Origin: Planotetraspora silvatica
Lineage (GTDB): Bacteria > Actinomycetota > Actinomycetes > Streptosporangiales > Streptosporangiaceae
Assembly (NCBI RefSeq): GCF_016863315.1
Contig: NZ_BOOQ01000002.1
Span: 124,001 to 188,000, forward strand
Direction: 5' to 3'
DNA: 64,000 nt
Shown here: piece after piece, positions 38,805 through 47,637 of the stretch
How the letters are laid out: every line of letters begins with the position of its first letter
Numbering within the stretch: position 1 is the stretch's first letter
Translations under genes and position numbers: made by a program
Notes under the pieces: generated by a model
What the model was told of the DNA's origin: nothing
The model's database searches: none
What the model saw: the letters and a program-made list of their open reading frames with translations, nothing else

Positions 38805-39188
38805 TCAGCGTTCGTCGTGACGACGGCGCCAGCGTTCCTCCATGCGCTCCATGAAGCCCTGACGTTGAGGACGACGGCCGCGGTTCTGCGTCGCGGCCGC
38901 GCCATCGCCTCCGAACCCGCTCATGCGCTTCCAGGCGGACAGGCCCCACAAGCAGGTGGCGAGCATGACCACGAACCCGGCCACGCCGAGCGGGATCTGG
39001 TTCGCCACGGCGCCCACCATCAGCAGGACGACACCCAGTGCGAAGCCGACGGAGGCCTTCACCAGGCGCCGCTTGTAATGGCTGCGCGGGTCACTGATCC
39101 GGACGGTATTGGCCCACTTCGGGTCCTCGGCATAGAGGGCCTGCTCGATCTGGTCGAGCAAGCGCTGCTCGTGCTCAGACAGCGGCAC
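38805..39188 (-). CDS. DUF3040 small membrane protein
   Basis: The 127-residue protein starts MPLSEHEQRLLDQIEQALYAEDPKWA, the DUF3040 signature of actinobacteria. Two membrane helices span about 48-90, and the basic tail ends MERMEERWRRRHDER. GTG 39188 is chosen because GGGAGG lies 4 nt upstream and homologues start at MPLSE; a TTG 12 bp upstream is unlikely. Function unknown; the family commonly sits near the dcw cluster and dinB. Confidence 0.88.
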   Translation of the reverse strand: MPLSEHEQRLLDQIEQALYAEDPKWANTVRISDPRSHYKRRLVKASVGFALGVVLLMVGAVANQIPLGVAGFVVMLATCLWGLSAWKRMSGFGGDGAAATQNRGRRPQRQGFMERMEERWRRRHDER

Positions 39189-39335
39189 GGCGCCTCCCAA
39201 GGACAGCCCCAGTTAGGGGAAGACGGCAACGGACGACACGGGGTGTCCGAACCTCGCGGTCGGTTATCCCCAGAATACGAGGCTGTAGACGTAGGCGAAA
39301 GAAAACGTCCAACGCGGTCCAAACCGGAGGTGACG

Positions 39336-40595
39336 TCATAGATCCATTGGACCAAACGGGCGCTGAACTAGCGAGGCCGGGCGGACTGCTTCTGGCCCGA
39401 ATCTCCGAATCGCCTTGTCCATCGCCTGTTCGGCCTCACGCCAGCCCGTCTCCCTGTCTCCGAGACCCAGCTGACGGGTCGCCGTGGCCGCCGGCCGGAG
39501 GTTCTCCATCCGGACTCCGACCAGTCTGAGACGCACGCGATCCAGGCCGGCGGCCTCGTAGAGCTCACAAGATGTGGCGTAAATCTCCTTCGCGACGTCC
39601 GTCGGCTCACGGAGCGTGCGCGACCGGGTGATGGTGGTGAAGTCGGAGCGGCGCAGCTTCACGCTGACCGTGCGGCCGACGTGGCCGGCCGCCCTGAGCC
39701 GGGCCGCGACCCGCTCGGACAGCCGCAGCAACTCCCGCTTGATCGCCTCGGGGTCGTCCACGTCATGGGAGAACGTCTCCTCGTTGCCGATGCTCTTGTC
39801 GGGCGAATGGGGCACCACGGGACGCTCGTCACGCCCCCAGGAGAGCGCCGCCAGATGGGCCCCGGCGGCCCCGAACTCGCGCTGGAGCGTGGAAACCGGC
39901 ACCTGGGCCAGATCCCCCACCGTCCTGATGCCGAGCCGTACCAGGGCCTGCTCCGTGCGCTCCCCCACACCCCACAGGGCGGCGACGGGAAGCGGGTGGA
40001 GGAACTCCACCACCGCCGAGGCCGGGACGACCAGCAGGCCGTCGGGCTTGCACTGGCGGGAGGCGAGCTTGGCCACGAACTTGCTGCTCGCGACCCCGAC
40101 CGAGCAGGTGATGCCGTAGCGCTCCGCCACCTGCCCGCGGATCAGCTCGGCGATGGCCGTGGACGTGCCGAGCCTGCGTCGGGCGCCGCTGACGTCGAGG
40201 AACGCCTCGTCGGAGGAGATCGGCTCCACCTCGGGGGTGATCGTCTGAAAGATCTCCATGACTCCCTTGGAGACCTCAGAGTACTTCCCGTGGCTGGGCG
40301 GGATGATCGTCGCCTGCGGGCAGATGCGGCGGGCCCGCGTCATCGGCATCGCCGAGTGGACGCCGAACCGCCTGGCCTCGTAGGTGGCGCTGAGGACCAC
40401 GCCACGGGCGCCGGGCGCGCCGACGATGACCGGGGTGCCCTTCAGCTCAGGACGGTCGAGCAGCTCCACGCTGGCGAAGAAGGCGTCCATGTCCACATGG
40501 AGGATCGGGCAGCCGCTGTCGTCGGCGGGACCCCGGGGTGAGGGCTCCCGAGGTAGCAGCTGGTTCCGGGACACCCCGCCACCATACCCGAACAT
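39336..40595 (-). CDS. dinB: DNA polymerase IV (Y family)
   Basis: The 419-residue translesion polymerase has the catalytic carboxylates in HVDMDAFFASVE and SSDEAFLDVSG, plus YEARRFGVHSAMPM, GVASSKFVAKLAS and the helix-hairpin-helix GVGERTEQALVRLGIRTVGDLA. The C-terminal little-finger domain contains QLGLGD, a likely clamp-binding motif. ATG 40595 is reported; GTG 40574 is an alternative, and neither has a strong ribosome site, so a leaderless mRNA is possible. No SOS-box is obvious upstream. Confidence 0.95.
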   Translation of the reverse strand: MFGYGGGVSRNQLLPREPSPRGPADDSGCPILHVDMDAFFASVELLDRPELKGTPVIVGAPGARGVVLSATYEARRFGVHSAMPMTRARRICPQATIIPPSHGKYSEVSKGVMEIFQTITPEVEPISSDEAFLDVSGARRRLGTSTAIAELIRGQVAERYGITCSVGVASSKFVAKLASRQCKPDGLLVVPASAVVEFLHPLPVAALWGVGERTEQALVRLGIRTVGDLAQVPVSTLQREFGAAGAHLAALSWGRDERPVVPHSPDKSIGNEETFSHDVDDPEAIKRELLRLSERVAARLRAAGHVGRTVSVKLRRSDFTTITRSRTLREPTDVAKEIYATSCELYEAAGLDRVRLRLVGVRMENLRPAATATRQLGLGDRETGWREAEQAMDKAIRRFGPEAVRPASLVQRPFGPMDL

Positions 40596-40658
40596 TGTTG
40601 CGACAACTCGGGTTCGTGTGAGCCGGTTCGATATGCGGCAATGATCGCCGCAGGCGCC

Positions 40659-41378
40659 TCACCGGTAGGCGATGGCGTGGAGCTGGGTGGCGATGTCGCG
40701 CAGCACGGGGTGGGTGGCCGCCGCCTGCTCCAGCGCGATCAGCGCCTCCTGGTCGTTCTCGGCCAGCATCCCCGGCACGAGGTCGGCGAAGATCCTCACG
40801 CCGTGGACCTCGCCCACGGTGAACCCGGCCTCGGCGAGCAGGCCCGACAGGGCGTCGCGGGAGAACCTCCGGGGAGTCGGGTCGCGGTCCCCCCAGCGGC
40901 CCGAGGGGTCGGCGAGCACCTGGCGGGCCTCGTCGAAGTGGCCCGCCAGCGAGCGATGGATCGCCGTCGCGAACGGGTTGGCCGCGAGCACGCTCACCAC
41001 GCCGCCCGCGCGCAGGATGCCCCTGACCGCACGGAGCGCGCCCGCCGGGTCCTCGACGTACTCGAGGACGCTGTGGCACAGCACGAGGTCGGCGCTGTCC
41101 GGCTTCAGGATCTCGCCGAGATCGGCCGCGTCCCCCTGCAGGCCCTTGACGCCCACGCCGGTCTCGGCGGCGCGGCGCTCCAGAGCGGCCAGCGAGTCGA
41201 GGGTCGGGTCCACCACCGTGACGGCGTGCCCGAGCTTCGCGAGCGGTACGGCGAAGCCGCCCGTGCCGCCCCCGGCGTCCACGATGTCGAGCGACTCGCG
41301 CCCGGTCGCCGCCACCCGGTCCGCCAGGACCGCGCGGAGCGCCCTCCACGCGACGGTCTGCCGTGGTGCGTCACGCAC
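40659..41378 (-). CDS. Class I SAM-dependent methyltransferase
   Basis: The 239-residue protein has SAM motif I (IVDAGGGTGGFAVPLAKLGH), an acidic end of strand 2 (VVDPTLDSL), DAADL and DLVLCHSVLEYVEDP (motif III region). The second half, with HFDEARQVLADPSGRWGDRDPTPRRFS, resembles CmoM/SmtA-like methyltransferases, which suggests a tRNA wobble-uridine role, but this is weak. GTG 41378 has GGAGG 8 nt upstream. Confidence 0.85.
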   Translation of the reverse strand: MRDAPRQTVAWRALRAVLADRVAATGRESLDIVDAGGGTGGFAVPLAKLGHAVTVVDPTLDSLAALERRAAETGVGVKGLQGDAADLGEILKPDSADLVLCHSVLEYVEDPAGALRAVRGILRAGGVVSVLAANPFATAIHRSLAGHFDEARQVLADPSGRWGDRDPTPRRFSRDALSGLLAEAGFTVGEVHGVRIFADLVPGMLAENDQEALIALEQAAATHPVLRDIATQLHAIAYR

Positions 41379-41483
41379 GCCCGGCCCTCCCTACTCCAGC
41401 AGTGCCCTTGTTACTCGCATTGTCGCGTGCGCCGTGCCGGGCCGCGCCGACGGCCCGGCCATGGCACGACGTCCGGAGCGCCC

Positions 41484-41894
41484 TCAGAGCGAGAGCGACG
41501 GTTTGAGCTGCTTGAACCGGGCGAGCAGGCCGTTGACGAACTGCGGCGACTCGTCGGTCGACAACTCGGCCGCCAGGTGCACCCATTCGCTGATGACCAC
41601 GCCCTCGGGCACCTCCTCCGAGGAGAGCATCTCGAAGGTGCCCCCTCGCAGGATGTTCCGGTCGACCGCCGGCATGCGCTCGAGCGTCCAGCCCTCGGAG
41701 TAGGTGGAGATCAGCTCGTCGATCCGGCCCTGGTGCCTGGTCACACCCTCGACCAGGGCTGAGGTGTACTCGTTGACCGGTGGATCCGATCGTTCGACCC
41801 GCTCGGCGAGCACGCTGAGCGGGTTCTCGCTCCGGGCCTCGGCCTCGAACAGGATGTCCAGCGCACGCCGTCGGGCTTTGCCCCGAGCCGACAC
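41484..41894 (-). CDS. nusB: Transcription antitermination factor NusB
   Basis: The 136-residue all-helical protein has the NusB signature: ARGKARRRALDILFEAE, GVTRHQGRIDELISTYSEGWTLERMPAVDRNILRGGTFEML and VVISEWVHLAAELSTDESPQFVNGLLARF. NusB with NusE (S10) binds boxA in rRNA leaders. GTG 41894 starts one base after the efp stop, so the two are translationally coupled; efp-nusB order is conserved. Confidence 0.95.
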   Translation of the reverse strand: MSARGKARRRALDILFEAEARSENPLSVLAERVERSDPPVNEYTSALVEGVTRHQGRIDELISTYSEGWTLERMPAVDRNILRGGTFEMLSSEEVPEGVVISEWVHLAAELSTDESPQFVNGLLARFKQLKPSLSL

Positions 41895-41895
41895 C

Positions 41896-42456
41896 TCAGG
41901 CCCGACCGAGGTACTCGCCGCTGCGAGTGTCGACCTTGACCTTTTCGCCGGTGGTGATGAAGAGCGGGACCTTGATCTCCGCGCCGGTCTCCAGCTTGGC
42001 GGGCTTGGTGCCGCCGGTGGACCGGTCGCCCTGGAGACCGGGCTCGGTCTCCGCGATGGTGAGCTCGACGGCCGCGGGCAGTTCGATGTAGAGGACGTTG
42101 CCCTCATTGATCGCGATCGTGGCCGTCATGTTCTCGAGCAGGTAGTTGGCGGTGTCGCCGACGGCAGCCGGGGAGACGTGCAGCATGTCGTAGGTCTCGG
42201 TGTCCATGAAGACGTAGTCCTCACCGTCGAGATACGAGTACTGCATCTCCCGCTTGTCGACGTTGGCCACGTCGACCTTGACGCCGGCGTTGAAGGTCTT
42301 GTCCACGACCTTGCCGGACATGATGTTCTTCAGCTTGGTGCGGACGAACGCTCCGCCCTTGCCGGGCTTGACGTGCTGGAACTCCACGACGGTCCAGAGG
42401 TCACCGCCGTCGAGTTTGAGCACCAGACCGTTCTTCAGGTCGTTCGTCGTCGCCAC
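41896..42456 (-). CDS. efp: Elongation factor P
   Basis: EF-P relieves ribosome stalling at polyproline. The 186-residue protein has three beta domains. The tip loop that reaches the peptidyl-transferase centre is VKPGKGGAF with Lys33. No EpmA- or EpmB-like gene is in the window, so whether Lys33 is modified cannot be told. The C-terminal EP signature appears as the [29 protein letters not shown] block. GGAGAG lies 7 nt before GTG 42456. The organism encodes many Pro-rich proteins, including FtsI and its neighbours, so EF-P demand is likely high. Confidence 0.97.
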   Translation of the reverse strand: MATTNDLKNGLVLKLDGGDLWTVVEFQHVKPGKGGAFVRTKLKNIMSGKVVDKTFNAGVKVDVANVDKREMQYSYLDGEDYVFMDTETYDMLHVSPAAVGDTANYLLENMTATIAINEGNVLYIELPAAVELTIAETEPGLQGDRSTGGTKPAKLETGAEIKVPLFITTGEKVKVDTRSGEYLGRA

Positions 42457-42484
42457 GTGTGGTCTCTCCCGCGTGCGGCTGCCC

Positions 42485-43546
42485 TTACAGGACGAGCAGC
42501 TCCTTGGTCGTCAGTGTGAGGAGCTCCGGCCCATCGTCACGCGTCACCAGCGTGTCCTCGATGCGCACCCCGCCCCTGCCCGGCAGATAGACCCCGGGCT
42601 CGACGGTGATCGGAACTCGATCCTCTAGTCTACCGGTCTTGTCCGGGCCGAGGAACGGGAGCTCGTGGATCTCCAGTCCCACTCCGTGACCGAGCCCATG
42701 CCCGAAATGTCCACCGTGGCCCGCTTCGGTGATCAGCTCGCGTGCGGCCGCGTCCACATCGTGTGCCGTGGCCCCCGGCCGCAGGGCGTGGCGGCCGGCG
42801 CGCTGGGCCTGCCGTACGAGCTCGTAGAGGTCCCGCTGCCAGCCGGCGGGCTCGCCGACGGCGACCGTGCGGGTCATGTCCGCGTGGTAGCCGTCGAAGA
42901 GCGCGCCGAAGTCCATCGTGACGAGGTCGCCGACCTCGATCGGGCGGTCCGAGGGCGAATGATGCGGGATGGAGCCGTTGGGGCCTGAGGCGACGATCGA
43001 GTCGAAGGCCGGCTTCTCCGCCCCGAGCTCCATCATGCGGAACTCCAGCCAGCGGGCGATCTCCCGCTCGGTCACACCTGGCCGGATACGGCCGATCACC
43101 AGGGAGAACGCCTCGTCGGTGATCGCGCAGGCGCGCCGGAGCGACTCGATCTCCCCGTCGTCCTTGATCCGGCGCACGGATTCGACGACGCCGCTGACCG
43201 GCGTCAGGCGGTCGTCGCCGCCGAGTGCCCTGAACTGCGCGACCGGCATGTGGTCGGCCTCGACGAGCAGGCCGCCCGGGGAGCCTCCGGCCCGCGCGGC
43301 CAGGACTCCGGCCACGTCGCGGTCCTGGATCAGCTCGATGTCGGGGCACCGGCGCCGGGCGGTCTCGATGTACCGGGAGTCGGTGGCGAGGACGGCGCCG
43401 CCCGAGGAGTCCACGAGCACGGCGGCGTTGGAGCTCGACAGGCCGGTCAGGTAGCGGACGTTGACGGGCCACGTGACGAGGATCGCCGAGGCGCCGTGTT
43501 CGGGGAGCTCCGCGGCCAGGCGGGCGCGGCGGGAGGCATGAGGCAC
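42485..43546 (-). CDS. pepQ: Xaa-Pro peptidase (M24 family)
   Basis: The 353-residue protein has an N-terminal creatinase-like domain and a C-terminal pita-bread metallopeptidase domain. Likely metal ligands are [18 protein letters not shown] (two Asp), [18 protein letters not shown] (His), [17 protein letters not shown] (two Glu). It cleaves Xaa-Pro bonds. It lies immediately upstream of efp, a conserved actinobacterial pairing. Start GTG 43546 has only a weak ribosome site. Confidence 0.93.
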   Translation of the reverse strand: MPHASRRARLAAELPEHGASAILVTWPVNVRYLTGLSSSNAAVLVDSSGGAVLATDSRYIETARRRCPDIELIQDRDVAGVLAARAGGSPGGLLVEADHMPVAQFRALGGDDRLTPVSGVVESVRRIKDDGEIESLRRACAITDEAFSLVIGRIRPGVTEREIARWLEFRMMELGAEKPAFDSIVASGPNGSIPHHSPSDRPIEVGDLVTMDFGALFDGYHADMTRTVAVGEPAGWQRDLYELVRQAQRAGRHALRPGATAHDVDAAARELITEAGHGGHFGHGLGHGVGLEIHELPFLGPDKTGRLEDRVPITVEPGVYLPGRGGVRIEDTLVTRDDGPELLTLTTKELLVL

Positions 43547-43573
43547 GCATGGAGCCTACGCCGGATCCGGCCG

Positions 43574-43612
43574 CCGCCCCGCCCCGCGGCCGCGGTCCGC
43601 CGCCCGGGGCGG
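43574..43612 (-). terminator. GC-rich inverted repeat after the MFS gene
   Basis: CCGCCCCG (43574-43581) and CGGGGCGG (43605-43612) are perfect complements with a 23-nt loop, between the efflux-pump stop and the pepQ start on the same strand. It may end the efflux transcript; the extreme GC content makes chance pairing likely. Confidence 0.4.
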
Positions 43613-43646
43613 GCCTCCGGGGCGCGCCCGCGGGACGACGCGACGG

Positions 43647-45242
43647 TCAGGAGGTCTTGGCGTGCCGGGGGTGGCCGTCGTGATGGTCGTGGCGGTCCTG
43701 GCCGCCGGCCGCCGGGAGCCGGTCGGCCGAGCGCAGCGGGACCTCGCGCAGGAAGATCACCGCGACGAAGCCGAGGACGGCCACGGGCACGCCGACGAGG
43801 AACACCGTGTGCATCGCCGACGAGTACGCCTGGATCACGATGTCGTGCACCGCTGCCGGCAGGGCGCGGATGGCCTCCGGCGTGCCCAGGTCGAGCTTCG
43901 CGGCCGGAGCGGTCGTGGTCCCGAGCTTCGCGGAGATCTCCGACTTGACCCCGTTGGTGAGGATGGCGCCGAAGGCGGCCACGCCCACCGCGCCGCCGAG
44001 GCTGCGGAAGAAGGACACGCCCGAGGTGCTCACCGCCAGGTCCCTGCGCTCGGCCGAGTTCTGCACCGCGAGGATCAGCATCTGCATGCTCATGCCGAGC
44101 CCGACGCCGAGGATCGCGATGTCCACGCCGATCACCGGGAAGGTGGAGTCCGGCTGGAGCCGCGAGAGCAGGCCGAGGCCCGCGGCCACGAGGAGCATGC
44201 CGACGAGGGGGAAGAGCTTCCACTTGCCCGTACGGCTGACGACGCGCCCGGAGATGATCGAGGCCACGAAGAGGCCGAGCACCAGGGGCAGCGTCATGAG
44301 GCCCGACCTGGCCGGCATGAGCCCCTTGACGATCTGCAGGAACTGCGGCAGGTAGATCAGCACGCCGTACAGTGCGAGGCCGACGAAGAGCGAGGCCGTA
44401 CTGGCCAGGAGGAACGTGCGGTCGCGGAACAGGCGTGGCGGGAGGATCGGTTCGGCGGCCTTCCGCTCCGCCACGACGGCGAGACCGCAGAACGCCACCG
44501 TGAGGGCGCCCAGGACGTACGTCCAGGACGAGTTCCAGTCGAACTCGTGCCCGCCGAGCGACAGCAGGAGCATGAGCGAGGTCGCTCCGCCGGTCAGGGT
44601 GGCGGCGCCCCACCAGTCGATGCGCGTGTCCCGCTTCACGTGCTCCAGCCTCAGCACCCTCTGGATGACGGCGAACGCCACGATCGCGAGCGGCACGCAC
44701 ACGTAGAAGCACCAGCGCCAGCCGAGCCCGTCGGCGTCCACCAGGAACCCGCCGAGGAGCGGCCCCGCGACGGTGGACACGCCGAAGACCGCGCCCACGT
44801 AGCCGGAGTAGCGGCCGCGCTCGCGGGGCTGGACCACGTCGCCCAGGATGACCTGGACCAGCGCGGACAGACCTCCGGTCCCCAGACCCTGTACGGCTCT
44901 CGCGGCGATGAGCATGCCGATGTTCTGCGACAGGCCGGCGAGCATCGAGGCCGCCACGAACAGGCCGAGCGCGACCTGGAACATCAGCTTGCGCCCGAAG
45001 ATGTCGGAGAGCTTGCCCCACAGAGGGGTGGAGACGGTCAGCGTCAGGAGGGTCGCGCTCGCGACCCACGACAACTGCTCCTGGCCCCCGAGGTCCCCCA
45101 CGATCGTCGGCAGGGCCGTGCCGACCACGGAGGTCGAGATCATCGAGGTGAGCAGGGCGAGCAGCAACCCGGAAAGGATCTTCAAGATCTCGCGGTGCGT
45201 GTAGGTGCGCCGCGCGTCCTCGCGGACGGTCTCCTGCGCCAC
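43647..45242 (-). CDS. DHA2-family MFS drug efflux transporter (14 TM)
   Basis: The 531-residue protein has about 14 hydrophobic segments. It contains the MFS motif A (LWGKLSDIFGRKLMF), the motif B-like RAVQGLGTGG and the motif C GAVFGVSTVAGPLLGG of proton-drug antiporters, matching EmrB/QacA-type exporters. A His/Asp-rich tail (DRHDHHDGHPRH) could bind metal. It is divergent from a TetR regulator with palindromes between them, so it is probably repressed until a drug ligand binds TetR. The substrate is unknown. Confidence 0.93.
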   Translation of the reverse strand: MAQETVREDARRTYTHREILKILSGLLLALLTSMISTSVVGTALPTIVGDLGGQEQLSWVASATLLTLTVSTPLWGKLSDIFGRKLMFQVALGLFVAASMLAGLSQNIGMLIAARAVQGLGTGGLSALVQVILGDVVQPRERGRYSGYVGAVFGVSTVAGPLLGGFLVDADGLGWRWCFYVCVPLAIVAFAVIQRVLRLEHVKRDTRIDWWGAATLTGGATSLMLLLSLGGHEFDWNSSWTYVLGALTVAFCGLAVVAERKAAEPILPPRLFRDRTFLLASTASLFVGLALYGVLIYLPQFLQIVKGLMPARSGLMTLPLVLGLFVASIISGRVVSRTGKWKLFPLVGMLLVAAGLGLLSRLQPDSTFPVIGVDIAILGVGLGMSMQMLILAVQNSAERRDLAVSTSGVSFFRSLGGAVGVAAFGAILTNGVKSEISAKLGTTTAPAAKLDLGTPEAIRALPAAVHDIVIQAYSSAMHTVFLVGVPVAVLGFVAVIFLREVPLRSADRLPAAGGQDRHDHHDGHPRHAKTS

Positions 45243-45309
45243 GGATTCCCCTCAATCACTGGTTCCACCGAGACGCATTCGTCCGGATTGCCCTTTAGTT
45301 TCCTTTTCA

Positions 45310-45338
45310 AGTATACGCTTGTTTACTATCGTGTCACG
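45310..45338 (-). promoter_or_regulatory. Efflux-pump promoter overlapping a dyad
   Basis: On the minus strand GTGACA (45332-45337) and a perfect -10-like TATACT (45310-45315) are separated by 16 bp. An 18-bp imperfect dyad AGTATACGCTTGTTTACT (45310-45327) covers the -10. The opposite strand has TACTAT at 45324-45329 as a possible tetR -10. Confidence 0.65.
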
Positions 45339-45361
45339 CTAGTGTGCGGCTCGTGACACGA
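45329..45361. promoter_or_regulatory. TetR operator candidate (10-bp inverted repeat)
   Basis: TCGTGTCACG (45329-45338) and CGTGACACGA (45352-45361) are perfect complements with a 13-nt spacer. Each half is itself a CGTGnCACG palindrome, so two TetR dimers could bind 22 bp apart. The right half overlaps the first codons of tetR and the left half overlaps the pump -35. Confidence 0.7.
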
Positions 45362-45910
45362 GACCGTGAGGCGACCGGCGAGCGGATCCTGGCCGCCGCC
45401 GCGGAGTTGTTCGCGGAGCACGGCTACGACCAGGTGACCGTCCGGATGATCGCGTCGGCGGCCGGGGCCAACGTCGCCCTGGTGAACCGTTACTTCGGGT
45501 CGAAGGCGAACCTCTTCGCGACGGTGCTGATCACGGCGTCCACGGTGACGGCCGCGATCGAGGGCGACCCAGCGGAGATGCCGTCCCGGCTGGCGGAGCA
45601 CGTCGCCCACCGGCTGCGCACCGGCGCCTCCGAACCGCTCGTGCGGATGCTCGATCGGGCCGGGACCAGCCCGGAGATCCGGGCCGTCCTGGCCGCACGG
45701 GTCGAGACCGGGCTCGTCGACGCGATCAGCGCCCGGCTGCCGGGGCCGCAGGCACGGGAACGGGCACTGCTCGCAACGGTGATCATCCTCGGCGCGGGGT
45801 CGCTCCGCCGGCTGCTGGGCCCCGAGGGTCTCCACGACGCCGACCTCACCGTGCTGGAGGCGCGGCTCGAGACGGCGTTCCGGGCCTGCCTGGCCCCCGC
45901 CGGCGGGTGA
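45344..45910 (+). CDS. TetR-family transcriptional regulator
   Basis: The 188-residue protein has a TetR N-terminal helix-turn-helix (RILAAAAELFAEHGYDQVTVRMIASAAGANVALVNRYFGSKANLF) and a helical ligand-binding C-terminal domain. It is divergent from the DHA2 pump with two palindromes in between, which makes it the likely local repressor of both genes. The start may be GTG 45344 or GTG 45353. No ribosome site is visible and a near-leaderless transcript from TACTAT at 45324 is plausible. Confidence 0.93.
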   Translation: MRLVTRDREATGERILAAAAELFAEHGYDQVTVRMIASAAGANVALVNRYFGSKANLFATVLITASTVTAAIEGDPAEMPSRLAEHVAHRLRTGASEPLVRMLDRAGTSPEIRAVLAARVETGLVDAISARLPGPQARERALLATVIILGAGSLRRLLGPEGLHDADLTVLEARLETAFRACLAPAGG

Positions 45911-45940
45911 CCCTCCGCCGGCCCGGGCCGTGACACCGGG

Positions 45941-46975
45941 TCAGGCGGTGAGTGTCTTGATCTTCTCGATGAGTTTCAGCCGCTCCTCGTGCGTGCGGGC
46001 GAAGGGGGTCACGTTGAGCGTCGTCACCCCGGCCTCCCGCATGGCCGCGAGCCGCTCCCTGACATGGCCCTCCGGCCCGACCAGCGACATCTTCTCCAGC
46101 AGTTCCCGCGGCACCAGGGCGGCCGCCTCGTCCTTCCTGCCCTCGAGGTAGAGGTCCTGGATCCGCTCGGCCTCCTTCTCGTAGCCGTAGCGGCGGGCGA
46201 GGTCGTTGTAGAAGTTCTTGCCCTTGGCGCCCATGCCCCCGATGTAGAGGGCGGCCATCGGGCGGCCCAGCTCCATGACGTCGCCGACGTCGTCGCCGAT
46301 CGCCAGCACGGCCTGGGCGATGACGTCCAGCTCGCCCAGCTCGGGGTCCCTGCGCGCCCGGCCGGCCGCCAGCGAGGGGCCCCACACCTCGCCCGCCTTC
46401 TCCGGCATGAAGAAGATCGGCTCCCAGCCCTCCGCCAGCTCCGCGGTGAGCTCGACGTTCTGCGGGCCGATGGCCGCGACCACGATCGGGATCCGCTCCC
46501 GGACCGGGTGGTTGATCAGCTTGAGCGGCTTGCCCAGACCTGTTCCGCCCGGGAGGGGCATCGTGTAGTGCTTGCCCGCGTACTCCAGCCTCTCCCGTCT
46601 CCACACCTTGCGGCAGATCTCGATGATCTCGCGGGTACGGCCCAGCGGAGCGGTGTAGGGGACGCCGTGGAAACCCTCGACGACCTGCGGTCCGCTGGCC
46701 CCGAGCCCCAACGTGAACCGGCCGTCGGAGACGTAGTCCATGCCCGCCGCGGTCATGGCGAGCAGCGTGGGCGTGCGCGAGTAGATCGGCAGGATGCCCG
46801 AGGCGATCTGGAGGCGCTCGGTGCGGGCGGCGATGTAGCCCATCTGGCTGACCGCGTCGAAGCTGTACGCCTCGGCGACGAACACGATGTCGAGCCCGGC
46901 CTTCTCGTAGTCGCCGAGCTCGGCGACGGTCTCCTTGAAGCCCCCGGCATAGTTGAGTGCCATCCCGATGCGCAT
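45941..46975 (-). CDS. LLM-class F420-dependent oxidoreductase
   Basis: The 344-residue TIM-barrel protein belongs to the luciferase-like monooxygenase superfamily. MRIGMALNYAGGF, AEAYSFDAVSQMGYIAARTERLQIASGILPIYSRTPTLLAMTAAGMD and RFTLGLGASGPQVVEGFHG are typical of the F420-dependent group in mycobacteria and actinomycetes rather than FMN-dependent luciferases. The substrate is unknown. GGAAGG lies upstream of ATG 46975. It is convergent with tetR and 83 bp downstream of the MobA-like gene, so it may share that transcript. Confidence 0.88.
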   Translation of the reverse strand: MRIGMALNYAGGFKETVAELGDYEKAGLDIVFVAEAYSFDAVSQMGYIAARTERLQIASGILPIYSRTPTLLAMTAAGMDYVSDGRFTLGLGASGPQVVEGFHGVPYTAPLGRTREIIEICRKVWRRERLEYAGKHYTMPLPGGTGLGKPLKLINHPVRERIPIVVAAIGPQNVELTAELAEGWEPIFFMPEKAGEVWGPSLAAGRARRDPELGELDVIAQAVLAIGDDVGDVMELGRPMAALYIGGMGAKGKNFYNDLARRYGYEKEAERIQDLYLEGRKDEAAALVPRELLEKMSLVGPEGHVRERLAAMREAGVTTLNVTPFARTHEERLKLIEKIKTLTA

Positions 46976-47058
46976 CCCGACATCCTTCCCGGACCGAATA
47001 CCGAATGTTGTTCCGTTTCATGCGGCATTGAGAGGTTACTCCACCCGCGCGGGAGGGA

Positions 47059-47637
47059 TCATCGGCCGTCGAGCGACCTCAGGTCGGCGGGGACGTCGAT
47101 GTCGGCGGGGTCGCCCACGTCGTCGCAGGGCACCGCGGTGACGAGATCGGGATGCGCCCGGAGGAACGGCCGCGCCCCGACGTCACCCTCGGCCATCCGG
47201 ACGACCTCCGCGAAGTGGGCCCGCGCGATGAGGACGGGATTCCTCGGCGCATCGCCGTAGGTCGCCACGGCGACGGCCGCGCCCGCCTCGAACGCCCCGG
47301 CGAGCCGTCGTACGGCCTCCGGCGTGATCAGCGGCTGGTCGACCAGGGCGATCACCACGGCTTGCGCGGAGGCGGGCAGCGCGCCCAGCCCCACGCGCAA
47401 CGAGGACCCCATCCCACCGGCCCAGTCGGGGTTGTGGACCACCGTGACATCGGGAACGTCGGCCGCGGCCGCGCCCAGGACGACGACGACGGGATCGCAA
47501 CCGCCGTCGCGAAGCAGGCGCACACCCCGATCGACCAGCCGCTCTCCCCCGAACTCGACCAGGGCCTTGGGCGCCCCGAAGCGGCTCCCCGCGCCGGCGG
47601 CGAGCAGGACCCCCGCGACCCGCGTGTCCGTGGTCAT
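47059..47637 (-). CDS. MobA-like nucleotidyltransferase (MocA/CoxI-associated type)
   Basis: The 192-residue protein has the NTP-transferase start GVLLAAGAGSRFGAPKALVEFGGERLVDRGV, followed by NPDWAGGMGSSLRVGL and ALVDQPLITPEAVRRL. In the MocA subfamily this fold makes molybdopterin cytosine dinucleotide for xanthine- and CO-dehydrogenase-type enzymes. Linkage to xdhC (4-bp overlap, ATGA) supports that role over lipid or sugar nucleotide activation. Confidence 0.87.
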   Translation of the reverse strand: MTTDTRVAGVLLAAGAGSRFGAPKALVEFGGERLVDRGVRLLRDGGCDPVVVVLGAAAADVPDVTVVHNPDWAGGMGSSLRVGLGALPASAQAVVIALVDQPLITPEAVRRLAGAFEAGAAVAVATYGDAPRNPVLIARAHFAEVVRMAEGDVGARPFLRAHPDLVTAVPCDDVGDPADIDVPADLRSLDGR

